Shown: positions 9,507-18,950, counted from the first letter of the stretch. The stretch is 64,000 bases of DNA from an uncultured Winogradskyella sp. (GCF_947501905.1 NZ_CANMXL010000003.1:124001-188000), one strand, 5' to 3'. Notes: generated by a model not told the origin, from the sequence alone. Numbers and translations are program-made.

Positions 9507-10641
9507 AATTATATTCCTTTAACAGTTCATTCCAGATTATATCCCTCCTATATCTATTTACTATTATTTTTCTTGATAGTTCACCCATTTCTAATAATTT
9601 CTCTGAGTTTTCATAGCAAAGCAACATTGATTCATATAATTCGTCTACATTTTTTGGTTCTATTAGATAACCGTTTTTTCCTTCAGAAATGATTTCATTA
9701 CAACCATTAATGTTTGAGACTATACTTGCCAGCCCCATAGCCCCTGCTTGCATTACTACATTAGGAAATCCTTCTCTATAACTAGGAAAAACGAGCATAC
9801 TCGAAATTGCTAAAAATGGCCTAACATCTTCTTGATATCCAGTTGAAATAATTTGTTTATTGTTTTTAATTATTTCTAATATCTCCTTACGCAATGGATC
9901 CAGCTCTGTTTCATAATCACCAACTAAAAGTAGTTTTAAATTACATCTAGTCTTACTTAGCTTATTAAATCCTGTAATTAATTCGTTAATACCTTTATCC
10001 CCGACTATTCTACCCACAAAAATAAATACAAAATCTAAGGATTCTATAGATAATTCTTCTTTTAGTTTGTTTTGTTTAGAAATTGGAATATTTGATGTAT
10101 TAAAATAATCTACATTAATACCATTAGAGCTTCCATTTCCAAGAACTTTTAATTTACCGATATTAGTAAATCCTTCGTTTATTATAATGTCTTTTAACCC
10201 ATTAGAATTTGGGTATACTTTAGTTGCACAACTATAGGTTATCTTTTCTACCAAATTTAAAATCTTTCTTTTTGTTCCTGTAGCTTCTAATAAAGGTAAA
10301 CCTGCTACTGTGTGTAGACGATTAGGAACTTTTGCAAACCATGAAGCTATCATGGCTAACATTCCTGCTTTAGGCGTGTGCGAATGCACTATATCTGGCT
10401 TGCATTTTCTAAAATAACGATATAACCCCCATAACCCTTTCAAATCTTTTAAAGGGGTTATTTTTCTAGTCATATTTATATGGTGAACTTCAACTCCTTC
10501 TTTCTTTTTTATTTTTTCTAGACCTTCAATATCAGAAGAAATTGCAATAACCTCGAAATAGGAACTCATATATTGTAATTGTCCCTCCAACAACTTATTT
10601 AATGACTGCGGAACAGTAGTAATTCTAATTAATTTTTTCAA
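9496..10641 (-). CDS. GT4 glycosyltransferase (PglA-like)
   Basis: This is a retaining GT-B glycosyltransferase acting on a lipid-linked sugar at the cytoplasmic face of the membrane. Seen: an acceptor domain with PDIVHSHTPKAGMLA (about residue 85-100) and LHTVAGLP, then the donor domain with VFIFVGRIVGDKGINEL and the EX7E region in SYREGFPNVVMQAGAMGL. The 381-aa length is standard. The neighbouring pglC-like enzyme makes PglA a reasonable model: addition of a HexNAc to Und-PP-diNAcBac. The actual sugar is not determined. It lies 8 bp after the first polymerase-like gene and is one of only two recognisable glycosyltransferases in the window. Confidence 0.88.
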   Translation of the reverse strand: MKKLIRITTVPQSLNKLLEGQLQYMSSYFEVIAISSDIEGLEKIKKKEGVEVHHINMTRKITPLKDLKGLWGLYRYFRKCKPDIVHSHTPKAGMLAMIASWFAKVPNRLHTVAGLPLLEATGTKRKILNLVEKITYSCATKVYPNSNGLKDIIINEGFTNIGKLKVLGNGSSNGINVDYFNTSNIPISKQNKLKEELSIESLDFVFIFVGRIVGDKGINELITGFNKLSKTRCNLKLLLVGDYETELDPLRKEILEIIKNNKQIISTGYQEDVRPFLAISSMLVFPSYREGFPNVVMQAGAMGLASIVSNINGCNEIISEGKNGYLIEPKNVDELYESMLLCYENSEKLLEMGELSRKIIVNRYRRDIIWNELLKEYNYEK

Positions 10642-10649
10642 AATATATT

Positions 10650-11726
10650 TTAGGTTATTTTCTTATTTTCTTCTATTATCCAAAATAGCGAAAAAATTAT
10701 GTAAGGCATAAACATAACCCTCATTCTTGAAGCCAAACCTAAATTATACATATAAATGCTATAAAACGCAACTAATGAAACTGACACTATAACGGGAAAG
10801 ATTACTTTTTTTAAAGTCGTTAGATCTGTACTTCTTATTTTAAATAAAACTTTAGATAGTATAACCCAAACTGTTAGGTTTTCTATTGAGGCAAGAAAAT
10901 GTAATAGTGTTTTAAAATCATAAAAAAAAGGTCTAAAAAGAACTAAAAACATTCGTTCTAGATAATTAGAGTTTTGCAAATCTATCGATGAATCTCCATT
11001 GTTTTGACTGTAAACAATTATATTTTGGTAACCCTCTTTTATACTTTCAAGGTTGAAATTATCTATTCTTAAAAACTTTTTTAAAACAGGAATACATAAT
11101 AGAACAAAGGCTGTAAAAATTATAAAATATTTTATTTTTTTATTAGCTGTAAATCTAGAGTTAAACAGAAAGCTAATACTATATGCAAACATTAGTATTA
11201 TTAATAAATATGGTCTTATCAACAATACCAATAGAGCTGCCAAAATAAAGGGTATAGTAATATATTTTTTTTTAATAACTCCAGATAATACTATCGCCAT
11301 AAGATAAAAAACAATAACATCTTTACCTATAAAACTGGTCCAATAGTGATATGAAGGGAGCGCTAATAAGAGCAGTAATAATAATAATTGATTTTTTGTT
11401 TTATGCGTATTTGTTTCAAAAAATAAATCTACATAAACTAAATACCCCTTTAAACTTATTAACGAAAAAAGGATTGTTAACATAACATAGTTAAACCCTA
11501 TTTTTATTAAAGGATATATTAAAAAACTATTGAAAACAGTGCCTAAACCCCATAAAGAACTCCAGTTATCTGCATTATTAGCCATTCTGAAAATTCTCTC
11601 AGCATCACTTTCGTGGTGAAAATTTATCGTATAATAAAGAGTAAAAAGAGAAAACAGTAAATGATAAAAAATTACTATTAATTTAATCCGTTTTTTATTG
11701 CTCAATATATTTTGAATGTCTTGCAT
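10650..11726 (-). CDS. Polytopic membrane protein, Wzy/EpsG-like (paralog A)
   Basis: This is a 358-aa protein with about nine to ten hydrophobic segments and no clear catalytic family match. It shares a series of motifs in the same order with the adjacent gene: FLIYPLI, SFIGKD, IRPYL, LFRPFFYDFK, IENL and YNLGLASR. The composition, with a periplasmic-type loop containing HESDAERIFRMANNA near the N terminus, is like EpsG or other glycan polymerases. It overlaps paralog B by 32 bp. A polymerase or membrane glycosyltransferase role is inferred from topology and context, not shown. Codons are extremely A/T-rich compared with the housekeeping genes. Confidence 0.6.
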   Translation of the reverse strand: MQDIQNILSNKKRIKLIVIFYHLLFSLFTLYYTINFHHESDAERIFRMANNADNWSSLWGLGTVFNSFLIYPLIKIGFNYVMLTILFSLISLKGYLVYVDLFFETNTHKTKNQLLLLLLLLALPSYHYWTSFIGKDVIVFYLMAIVLSGVIKKKYITIPFILAALLVLLIRPYLLIILMFAYSISFLFNSRFTANKKIKYFIIFTAFVLLCIPVLKKFLRIDNFNLESIKEGYQNIIVYSQNNGDSSIDLQNSNYLERMFLVLFRPFFYDFKTLLHFLASIENLTVWVILSKVLFKIRSTDLTTLKKVIFPVIVSVSLVAFYSIYMYNLGLASRMRVMFMPYIIFSLFWIIEENKKIT

Positions 11727-12849
11727 TTAATTTTTGCCTGTGAAAAAAAAATAGTATGTACAAGAAGACAGGGAAAATCATATATTTCTGTCTATTGACT
11801 AAGCCTAAATTATAAATTAGGTATGAATTTACAAGCAAAAATACTAAACAATAGGTAAATAATATCTTAATCTTAAATGACTTTTTATATCTAGATATTT
11901 TAAAAAGAAAAAGGAACTTTAAAAAAAGAATAAAAAAGAACAGATTCTCAAATGATATGTATAACTGCATGATTCCTTTAGCATCGTAAAATAAAGGTCT
12001 AAAGAGATATGCAAATAGTTTTTGAATTGTATTTAAGCTTTTGGGGTCTATAAACGAGCCTTCTTTTTTGTAATGAGAGTAATAACTAACTCTATCTAAC
12101 CTAGATGAAAAGAATGTATAAATATCAATATCTAACAGATGAAAAATTTGAAAACTTATAAATATACTTCCAAAAATTATTAAGAAAAAAAGTAAGAGCT
12201 TTTTTAAGGTATTTATTTTAAGAGTTAAAAACGTTAAAGTCAAGGCTATGAATATAAATACTACTAAATAAGGGCGGATAAAAGTTAAAAATGAAATTGG
12301 AAATATTAATTTTTTTAAATTAAACTCGTTTTTCATGAATTCTCGTAACACAAGCATTGTAAACATAAAAGTAAGTCCATCTTTTCCTAAAAAAGACATC
12401 CAGATATGAAAAATTGGAGAAAATAAAATAAGATACTTTATATCAATAAATAAGACTTTTATAGGTTTAAACCTATTAAGAGAATCATATAATAATAAAT
12501 ATCCATAAATAGAAAAGGCGCTAAAAACTATAAATACAGATAGGTAATTAAAATGAAAATAGTTTATAAGTGGGTAAATTAAAAATCTAATAAAAGTTGA
12601 GCTTACGCCAAATAATTCGAACCAAGAATTAGCTTGCTCTGCAGAATTAAAATACATTGGTGGGTCTGAGTGTGTCCCCTCCGTAGTTATACTCGAAATA
12701 ATTGTTATTATAAGGTGGAAAGTAACTAATAAAAAAACAATTGTTATATTTAAGTTCTTTCTTTTTGAATATTTAAAGGCGTAAAAATATATTAGAACTA
12801 ATAATATTAATTGAATTAAATTATTATATATAAAATGGATTAAAGTCAA
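11695..12849 (-). CDS. Polytopic membrane protein, Wzy/EpsG-like (paralog B)
   Basis: This 384-aa multi-pass protein is the tandem paralog of the gene at 10650-11726. Shared elements are FLIYPLI, SFLGKD, IRPYL, LFRPLFYDAKG, FENL and YNLGLVNR, while the rest has diverged strongly. A loop with THSDPPMYFNSAEQANSWF corresponds to the HESDAERIF loop of paralog A. The conserved charged residues (GKD, RP, FYD, NLGL.R) in a membrane protein suggest enzyme function, such as polymerisation or transfer from a lipid-linked donor. It is preceded by the hexapeptide acyltransferase gene with a 1-bp gap. Exact function is unknown. Confidence 0.6.
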   Translation of the reverse strand: MTLIHFIYNNLIQLILLVLIYFYAFKYSKRKNLNITIVFLLVTFHLIITIISSITTEGTHSDPPMYFNSAEQANSWFELFGVSSTFIRFLIYPLINYFHFNYLSVFIVFSAFSIYGYLLLYDSLNRFKPIKVLFIDIKYLILFSPIFHIWMSFLGKDGLTFMFTMLVLREFMKNEFNLKKLIFPISFLTFIRPYLVVFIFIALTLTFLTLKINTLKKLLLFFLIIFGSIFISFQIFHLLDIDIYTFFSSRLDRVSYYSHYKKEGSFIDPKSLNTIQKLFAYLFRPLFYDAKGIMQLYISFENLFFFILFLKFLFLFKISRYKKSFKIKILFTYCLVFLLVNSYLIYNLGLVNRQKYMIFPVFLYILFFFHRQKLNARHSKYIEQ

Positions 12850-12850
12850 G

Positions 12851-13423
12851 CTAGATTTCTTTTATTTTTTCTGCGGGTACTCCTGCATAAATACTATTGC
12901 CATCTAAGCTTTTATTTACTACAGCGCCAGCAGCAACAATTACGCGTTTTGATATAATTAAATCACTTAATACCCTTACTCCACAACCAATCCAAACATC
13001 GTCGCAAACTTTTAGACCATCTTTAATCGTTATTTTATTATATTTAATTGGAACATTCTTATCTTCATAAGTGTGTGTTCCTGATAATAATGTAGAATTG
13101 TGTGCAATAGAAACATTATTTCCTAAAGAAATAAATCCTCCTGCATCTATATAACAATTATCGTGTATGGATACGTCTGAGCCTATTTCTAGATGTTTCC
13201 ATCCTTTTATTGTTACATTTGTTCCAATTCTTATATTATCTCCACAGCTAGATATTCTTGATTTAAGTATAACATACCTTAGTAAAATAAATGGTAATTG
13301 AGAATAAGGTCTGCTAAGATCCCATAAAAATTGTAAAATAAAATTAGGTAAGATTGCATATAGCTTACTTATAAATACAATTAAACCTTTAAATATATAG
13401 AATTGGTTTCTTCTACTTTTCAT
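12851..13423 (-). CDS. Hexapeptide-repeat acyltransferase (LbH family)
   Basis: This is a left-handed beta-helix acyltransferase of the WcaF/maltose-O-acetyltransferase type, likely O-acetylating a glycan residue with acetyl-CoA. Seen: hexapeptide coils from about residue 70 on (IRIGTNVTIKG, HLEIGSDVSIHDN, ISLGNNVSIAHN), the loop LLSGTHTYED, and a C-terminal VWIGCGVRVLSDL, VIVAAGAVVNKSL, YAGVPAEKI. The start is placed at MKSRRNQF; a start nine codons earlier exists but lies deeper in the deacetylase gene. The gene overlaps the end of the deacetylase by 11 bp. The acceptor sugar is unknown. Confidence 0.83.
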   Translation of the reverse strand: MKSRRNQFYIFKGLIVFISKLYAILPNFILQFLWDLSRPYSQLPFILLRYVILKSRISSCGDNIRIGTNVTIKGWKHLEIGSDVSIHDNCYIDAGGFISLGNNVSIAHNSTLLSGTHTYEDKNVPIKYNKITIKDGLKVCDDVWIGCGVRVLSDLIISKRVIVAAGAVVNKSLDGNSIYAGVPAEKIKEI

Positions 13424-14396
13424 TATTAAAAAACTTATCATAAATATCAATCATGTTTAAAGATTCCATCTTATATTTTTTGGACAGAAAAATGTAATGA
13501 TTAATAATAGATTTTAAATCTTTTATGGACTTTTCCGGGTAATTACCATAATTGTGAGGGTGCCACCACAAATGATATATCTTATTTTCTTTTGCTGCTT
13601 TTGTCATTTCATTTTTAACTCTACGTAGTCTTAATTTATTTAAAACTTCAAACTTACTAACCGGTTTTAAAAATCTACTCGCTGGAAGCAAAACAATCTT
13701 AGATTTTTCATCTTTTACGACATCATTGATGGAGTATATTGTTCTCAAAATAGGGACATAACAATCTAATGTTCTAAAAACCTTTTTAGCTAAAGTTTCT
13801 TTAGTCAATTCATTCCAAAACCATGACTTTGGATTTATTCTAACTATTTTAATATTATACTTATTACATATTTCTAAATACCTTTTATTGTATTGATTTC
13901 TAGGGAAAACTAAAGAGTACGATTCTTCACTTTTATTTAAAAGTTGTTTTCTAAACGCTTTTAAATCATTTTCAAATTCTTCCAAGTTCTGGCCTTCTTC
14001 TAGGCAATAATAGTGAGAGAACGTATGCGAGGATAACTCTTGTCCTTCTGTTGCATATACTTGACTAATCAAATCTGGTGCAAAGTGACTATTATCGCTT
14101 AAAAGTTTATGCTCATTATCATCCATCCAGGAGTAAGCAGATAGCTTTGTATTTATATAGCTTGGTTTTTTAAGTGGTATTTCTAATTTCCATTCATTTA
14201 CATTTTTTAAAAAAAGCATCCCTACAGTAGCCCATGTTACTCGGGTTTTACTTTTTTCAAAAATATCCAACATTTTTGGAATTACCTTTCTCGTATTTTC
14301 AAAATAATTGATATTATTTTCCAGTTCTACCTTATCGAAAACTCCCCAATGTAATTCAAAATCTAAAGAAATTACAAGAACTCCATTTTTCATCAT
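13413..14396 (-). CDS. Polysaccharide deacetylase family protein (NodB-like, CE4)
   Basis: The 327-aa product opens with VLVISLDFELHWG, the NodB motif-1 strand with a catalytic/metal Asp, and continues with VTWATVGMLFL and SHTFSHYYCLEEG, the HTxSH zinc-binding motif. LWWHPHNYG near the C terminus supplies the late histidine motif. It lacks a signal peptide, so it appears cytoplasmic and would act on a lipid-linked intermediate rather than on exported polymer, if it is active. Start ATG overlaps the stop of the upstream GNAT gene in an ATGA arrangement, and the downstream acyltransferase overlaps its end. Substrate unknown. Confidence 0.8.
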   Translation of the reverse strand: MMKNGVLVISLDFELHWGVFDKVELENNINYFENTRKVIPKMLDIFEKSKTRVTWATVGMLFLKNVNEWKLEIPLKKPSYINTKLSAYSWMDDNEHKLLSDNSHFAPDLISQVYATEGQELSSHTFSHYYCLEEGQNLEEFENDLKAFRKQLLNKSEESYSLVFPRNQYNKRYLEICNKYNIKIVRINPKSWFWNELTKETLAKKVFRTLDCYVPILRTIYSINDVVKDEKSKIVLLPASRFLKPVSKFEVLNKLRLRRVKNEMTKAAKENKIYHLWWHPHNYGNYPEKSIKDLKSIINHYIFLSKKYKMESLNMIDIYDKFFNNEK

Positions 14397-15439
14397 ACTG
14401 TGTCAGAATCAGAATAACTTAAAAACCAGTTGTTTCTATTACTTATTATGTCTTTGTTTTTAGTATTAAAAAACCTATAACCGAAATGTAATTCTATAGG
14501 CCTCAACTTTTCAGGTAAATTAAAAAACCTATTCTTTTTAAATGCTTCATAATTTGGTGAAAAATCAAAACACCAGCTTAAAATTGTATCCGTTTTTTCT
14601 TTTTTTATAAAACTTATAGCTTTGTTTAACAGTTCTCTTCCTGCTCTAGTATTAGATGGATTATATATAAGCTCCATGATGTAAGCTATTTTACCTTCAT
14701 GCTTCTCTTTAATACAAAAAACTATAAATCCATTATACGCATTGGTTTCCTTATCGTAAGAATGTATAATTTTATAATCTTCATTAGGTTTTTTTATATA
14801 CCTCCAGTCTAGATACTCTTTATCTCTTTTTACAGAAACACTAATATCTTTTGAAAAAACATCCCATAACCTATTAACTTCTTCAGGAAATGAAAAATCT
14901 TCAACCAGCTTCGTTTTATAGTTTAATTTAAAATCTAATGCAGATAAATTTATATTAGGAAACCATTTTAATGGTTTTATCTTACTAGTAAAATACTTAG
15001 TTTTTAATGGTTTTATTAAAAAAGGTATGGGGTCTAGGTTATCCCATTTTAACTTTCTCGTAAATCCATGGATTGAATTCCCATTAGGAAACCCATAAAC
15101 AAGCTCTAAACCTTCTTTTTCTCCTCTTTCATAGATTCTATTAGCAAGGTTAGTAAAAAGCCCTTTCCCTCTATAATTAATATCTGTTATAGTATCTAAT
15201 GACTGGGCTGACAAATAGTCTTTCCCATTTATTTGAAATTTAACTGTCGCCATTGCATAAATACCAGCAGGCCTCTCATTACTTGGGTCTTCTGCAATAA
15301 CCACAAAGTCATTCTGAAAATGACTTTCAAAAAACTGCCATTCTACTTTACTATGATCCTTAACATTATCGTTATTTTTAAAACACTCTAAATAGGTTTT
15401 TATATTCGTTTTATTTAATGTCAAATAATTAAACTCCAT
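14393..15439 (-). CDS. GNAT-type N-acyltransferase of the glycan locus
   Basis: This is a two-domain GNAT-fold protein of about 348 aa. Seen: the acetyl-CoA-binding segment DINYRGKGLFTNLANRIYE (RGKGL resembles the Q/RxxGxG/A motif) with VYGFPNGNS following, and a second GNAT-like half with YIMELIYNPSNTRAGRELL. The start chosen is MEFNYLTL, which has GAGAGGAG 5 bases upstream; a longer frame begins 20 codons earlier inside the flippase gene. Chosen this way it overlaps the flippase gene by 11 bp. Such proteins in polysaccharide loci usually acylate amino-sugars; this is inference. FemAB-like aminoacyl transfer is an alternative. Confidence 0.7.
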   Translation of the reverse strand: MEFNYLTLNKTNIKTYLECFKNNDNVKDHSKVEWQFFESHFQNDFVVIAEDPSNERPAGIYAMATVKFQINGKDYLSAQSLDTITDINYRGKGLFTNLANRIYERGEKEGLELVYGFPNGNSIHGFTRKLKWDNLDPIPFLIKPLKTKYFTSKIKPLKWFPNINLSALDFKLNYKTKLVEDFSFPEEVNRLWDVFSKDISVSVKRDKEYLDWRYIKKPNEDYKIIHSYDKETNAYNGFIVFCIKEKHEGKIAYIMELIYNPSNTRAGRELLNKAISFIKKEKTDTILSWCFDFSPNYEAFKKNRFFNLPEKLRPIELHFGYRFFNTKNKDIISNRNNWFLSYSDSDTV

Positions 15440-16685
15440 GGACTCCTCTCTTTTTATTTTTAAGATAGAAAAAATATGCAAGATAGTATAATACGGCAAA
15501 AGTTATTTCTGAATATATTAAATAATATACAAAATTATATATTGTTAAATTATCCTTATTAAAATAAGTTAAGCTAATTAATAATACTAGCCCTATTACA
15601 CTTATCGGCAATTTAATGTAATGCTTCCTCATACAGGTAAGTGCAGTGCTTAAAAATGAGTACAAATAAGAGATTGCGCTAGATGTTGCTATTAAAACTA
15701 ATAACTTACTATGCTTTGCATATTCTTCTGTAAAAATGTTTCTTAAAATAAAACTTCCTGTGAAATTTAAAACTACAATTATACCGATTCCTGTTAAAGC
15801 TCCCAGCACTACTAATTTTAATACTAATTTATGGAACTCTTTATACTGTTCATCTTTAAAAAAATTTGCTAGTTTAGGTTCAACAATATTAATAACCTGA
15901 GTTAAAACTTGTCCTCCTATGGCCTTAAAGTATATGATTGACCCAAAAATAGCTAAAGTTTCTAATCCAAAATATTTCTCCACAGATAAGCTAGGGTAAC
16001 TTTCGTAATACTTACTTACTATTTCAAGAAAAAATAAAGGCCATGCAAACCAAAATATTTTCTTCATTTTACTTAATTTGAAATACTTTTTCAGATTCAA
16101 AAAATCATTATCTTTTTTCCTAGACATAGGAATATCTAAAAAAACAAGAACTAATAAAGAGACTATACACCAATTTACTATTAAGTATTCGAATTCTATT
16201 TCTAAAACTATGCCGACATAAATAGAAATTATTATTAATGTTCCATTTATTAGTTTAGAAACCCCTATAAAAACCATATCTTGTTTCTTCTGAAATATTG
16301 CATGACACATTTCAGATTGGCTTTCTATAATCTTTATTAAAGCTATTAATAATAGTATGGGTAATTTATCTGGACTACTTATAAAAGCAATAGCAACAAT
16401 ACTTATGACGGTAACTATATTTCCTAAAATTCTTAAACTATGGTAATCTTGCACTTTTAAGTTACTATCCGTCTCCGTTACGAAAAGACTTCTTAATTGA
16501 AGGTTTAAAGGAATAAATATGGGCTTAATAAAAGCTAAAGCAAATATGTAAAGCCCAACCTCTTCTTGAGAATAATTTTTTGTGAATAATATTAAAGCTA
16601 AATATTGAATTCCATAGTAGAAGAAATTTCCTAAAACAATAGATAAAAAATTAACCTTTGTTTTGTTTTTTTGAAAAAAACTCAT
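15429..16685 (-). CDS. wzx: Wzx-like oligosaccharide flippase
   Basis: This 418-aa protein of about 12 transmembrane segments belongs to the MATE/PST-like polysaccharide exporter group that flips lipid-linked oligosaccharide to the periplasmic face. Seen: hydrophobic segments throughout, a start with NFLSIVLGNFFYYGIQYLA as in many Wzx proteins, and the paired block LYIFALAFIKPIFIPLNLQLR. It is next to the O-antigen-ligase-like gene (1 bp gap) and overlaps the GNAT gene, so flippase and polymerase candidates are co-expressed. Wzx sequences are very diverse and the substrate cannot be predicted. Confidence 0.8.
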   Translation of the reverse strand: MSFFQKNKTKVNFLSIVLGNFFYYGIQYLALILFTKNYSQEEVGLYIFALAFIKPIFIPLNLQLRSLFVTETDSNLKVQDYHSLRILGNIVTVISIVAIAFISSPDKLPILLLIALIKIIESQSEMCHAIFQKKQDMVFIGVSKLINGTLIIISIYVGIVLEIEFEYLIVNWCIVSLLVLVFLDIPMSRKKDNDFLNLKKYFKLSKMKKIFWFAWPLFFLEIVSKYYESYPSLSVEKYFGLETLAIFGSIIYFKAIGGQVLTQVINIVEPKLANFFKDEQYKEFHKLVLKLVVLGALTGIGIIVVLNFTGSFILRNIFTEEYAKHSKLLVLIATSSAISYLYSFLSTALTCMRKHYIKLPISVIGLVLLISLTYFNKDNLTIYNFVYYLIYSEITFAVLYYLAYFFYLKNKKRGVHGV

Positions 16686-16686
16686 A

Positions 16687-17940
16687 CTATAATGTAATGT
16701 TTCTTTTTATAAAAAAACTATTAAAAAAAGAAAAAAAGAAAACACCATATATTCTATCTAATATATTTTCGAATAAAAAATTAATTAAAATTAAAACCAT
16801 AAAAGCTAAAAACAATAAATCTGAAGTTTTAATTGCTGCTGAAATATTTCTATAGATTAAAAGAAGAAAGGCAATTAAACAAATAACTCCTGCAGACATA
16901 ACAAAAGAAATATACTGATTGTGAGAATTCATTTTTTCTTCATAAATTTTAAGATACGATGGCTGTTCTAACTTCTCCTTATAACAATCTAACATAATAT
17001 CTTCTTGATCTCCTAATCCTAAACCTAAAACTAGGTTAGATTTAGTTACTTCCCATCCACATAACCATATATCCTTTCTAAAATCATTCTCTATTTGAGT
17101 TAATAGCTTACTAGAGGCATTAACTATTTTCCCTTTGAAGAAAAAGCCTAATCCTAATATTAATGTTAACGTGACAATAATTCTTTTGGGCTTATTTTTA
17201 AAAAAACTTAAACTTAATATTAGGATGCCTATTACATAACCCATCATGTTTGGTGCAGAACGCATATAAAACACGAAATACGAAATTATTACTGTAGCTA
17301 TAATTAGTAAAACAGTTTCTAATACCCTTTTTTTCTTATTAATTAATAAATAGAATCCTGCTAACGCACTTAAGCACAAACTAAGTGATATATATGCTTT
17401 ATGAAAAAATAAGTACACTTCAAAATTCCTTGAAGACCAGTTAAAAGGGATATTATAGGGGGTTTTTATAAATGTATTAATCTTTTCAAAGATATTAGCT
17501 TCTTTTAAAAATATCATTTTCTTATATGATAGAATCTCAATGGCTAATCCAAAAATATAAGAACATAAAATAATGTTTATAATTACAAATAGTAAAAGCA
17601 TTTGATTAAACCACTCTTTTCTAATCCTAGAAAATACTATTATAGAAATAGGGAAAACAGCTATTAATATTGTTTTTCCAATTTCTTTGAACCCGTTAGA
17701 TATATTTTGAGAATATATTAAAGAAAATAAAAGTAAAGCATAAAAGGCCATTGATAAAACAACAGCTTTAGTTTTAAATACTAATTTTTCCTTTTTAAAG
17801 TTTATTATGATTAGTAAAATAGAGACTAATACTCCTAAAAACCCAATATAATTAATTGATAGTAATGGAAAAATGAATAAACTACTTAGTAATATTTCAT
17901 TTTTAAATACATGTAGAAATGATATTACCTTCTTATACAT
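16687..17940 (-). CDS. O-antigen ligase/polymerase family protein (Wzy_C/WaaL-like)
   Basis: This is a 417-aa protein with about 11-12 membrane segments. A large periplasmic-type loop between about residues 260 and 340 contains RKDIWLCGWEVTKSNLVLGLGLGDQED and the sequence MNSHNQYISFVMSAGV, the conserved HNxY-like motif of O-antigen ligases. It would polymerise repeat units or transfer finished glycan to an acceptor such as lipid A or protein. It lies between the flippase and the UDP-HexNAc epimerase genes. Whether it acts as polymerase, lipid A ligase or protein O-glycosyltransferase cannot be decided from sequence. Confidence 0.78.
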   Translation of the reverse strand: MYKKVISFLHVFKNEILLSSLFIFPLLSINYIGFLGVLVSILLIIINFKKEKLVFKTKAVVLSMAFYALLLFSLIYSQNISNGFKEIGKTILIAVFPISIIVFSRIRKEWFNQMLLLFVIINIILCSYIFGLAIEILSYKKMIFLKEANIFEKINTFIKTPYNIPFNWSSRNFEVYLFFHKAYISLSLCLSALAGFYLLINKKKRVLETVLLIIATVIISYFVFYMRSAPNMMGYVIGILILSLSFFKNKPKRIIVTLTLILGLGFFFKGKIVNASSKLLTQIENDFRKDIWLCGWEVTKSNLVLGLGLGDQEDIMLDCYKEKLEQPSYLKIYEEKMNSHNQYISFVMSAGVICLIAFLLLIYRNISAAIKTSDLLFLAFMVLILINFLFENILDRIYGVFFFSFFNSFFIKRNITL

Positions 17941-17946
17941 AAAATG

Positions 17947-18948
17947 TTAGTTTTTATATATAAAATCTGTGTTATTTTTAAACCAAGCATAAGTATCTTT
18001 TATTCCTTGACTAAATTTAAATCTAGGATTGTAACCTAATAATCTAGTTCCTTTATCAATATTAGCTAAAGAATGCTTAACATCACCTTGTCTAGTGGGT
18101 CCGTAAACAACTTCGTTATTTGTACCAGCCAAGTCCTTAATTGTCTTCCAAAGGTTATTTACACTAATTCTTTCTCCTACAGCTACATTAAAAACTTCAT
18201 GCGATTCTAAGTTTGAAAAAGCAGCTTTAATATTAGCCTGTACTACATTATCTATATATGTAAAATCCCTAGTTTGTTCGCCATCTCCATTAATTTTTAC
18301 TGGTGAGTTTTTTGTTGCAGCGTCCATAAATAATGGTATTACCGCTGCATAAGCTCCTTTAGGGTCTTGTTTAGGTCCGTAAACGTTAAAATAACGAAGA
18401 CCTACAGAATGAAATTTATACGTACTAGAAAATATATCGGCATACAATTCATTAACATACTTAGTTATTGCATAAGGCGAAAGAGGCTTGCCTATAACAC
18501 CTTCTACCTTTGGTAAAGACTTGCTATCTCCATAGGTGCTAGAAGAAGCTGCATATACCATTTTTTTTACTGTACCTGATTCTTTTGCAGATGTTATTAC
18601 ATTTAAAAAGCCTGAAATATTTACCTCATTAGAAGTAATTGGGTCGTTTATAGATCTAGGAACTGATCCTAAAGCTGCTTGATGAAAAACATAATCTACA
18701 CCTTGCATTGCTTTTTTACATGTTTCAACATTTCTAATATCTCCCTCAATTAATTCGCATCTATCATCTTTTAAAAAAGAAGCTATGTTTTTTCTATATC
18801 CATTAGAAAAATCATCAAGTATAATTACTTTTTTAGCATCATACTTTAAAAGGTATTCTACTAAATTTGAGCCAATAAAACCGGCTCCTCCTGTTACTAA
18901 AAAAACAAATTTAGACAACTCTTCTTTATGATATTTATTTTCGAACAT
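17947..18948 (-). CDS. UDP-N-acetylhexosamine 4-epimerase (WbpP/TviC-like)
   Basis: This 333-aa extended SDR contains VTGGAGFIGSNLVEYL (about 19-33), DDFSNGYRKNI, AALGSVPRSINDP, SSSTYGDSKSLPK and the YxxxK pair in SPYAITKYVNELY, followed by RYFNVYGPKQDPKGAYAAVIP, the block typical of the WbpP/TviC group that epimerises UDP-GlcNAc or UDP-GlcNAcA at C4. It is 2 bp from the nucleotide-sugar dehydrogenase gene. Together they would produce UDP-GalNAcA by the TviB/TviC route. The direction and preferred substrate are inferred from the family. Confidence 0.85.
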   Translation of the reverse strand: MFENKYHKEELSKFVFLVTGGAGFIGSNLVEYLLKYDAKKVIILDDFSNGYRKNIASFLKDDRCELIEGDIRNVETCKKAMQGVDYVFHQAALGSVPRSINDPITSNEVNISGFLNVITSAKESGTVKKMVYAASSSTYGDSKSLPKVEGVIGKPLSPYAITKYVNELYADIFSSTYKFHSVGLRYFNVYGPKQDPKGAYAAVIPLFMDAATKNSPVKINGDGEQTRDFTYIDNVVQANIKAAFSNLESHEVFNVAVGERISVNNLWKTIKDLAGTNNEVVYGPTRQGDVKHSLANIDKGTRLLGYNPRFKFSQGIKDTYAWFKNNTDFIYKN

Positions 18949-18950
18949 AA

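Noticed and set aside
9489-9692. Plus-strand frame across the lipoprotein/glycosyltransferase junction
   Set aside because: It overlaps two coupled minus-strand genes and shows no protein features.
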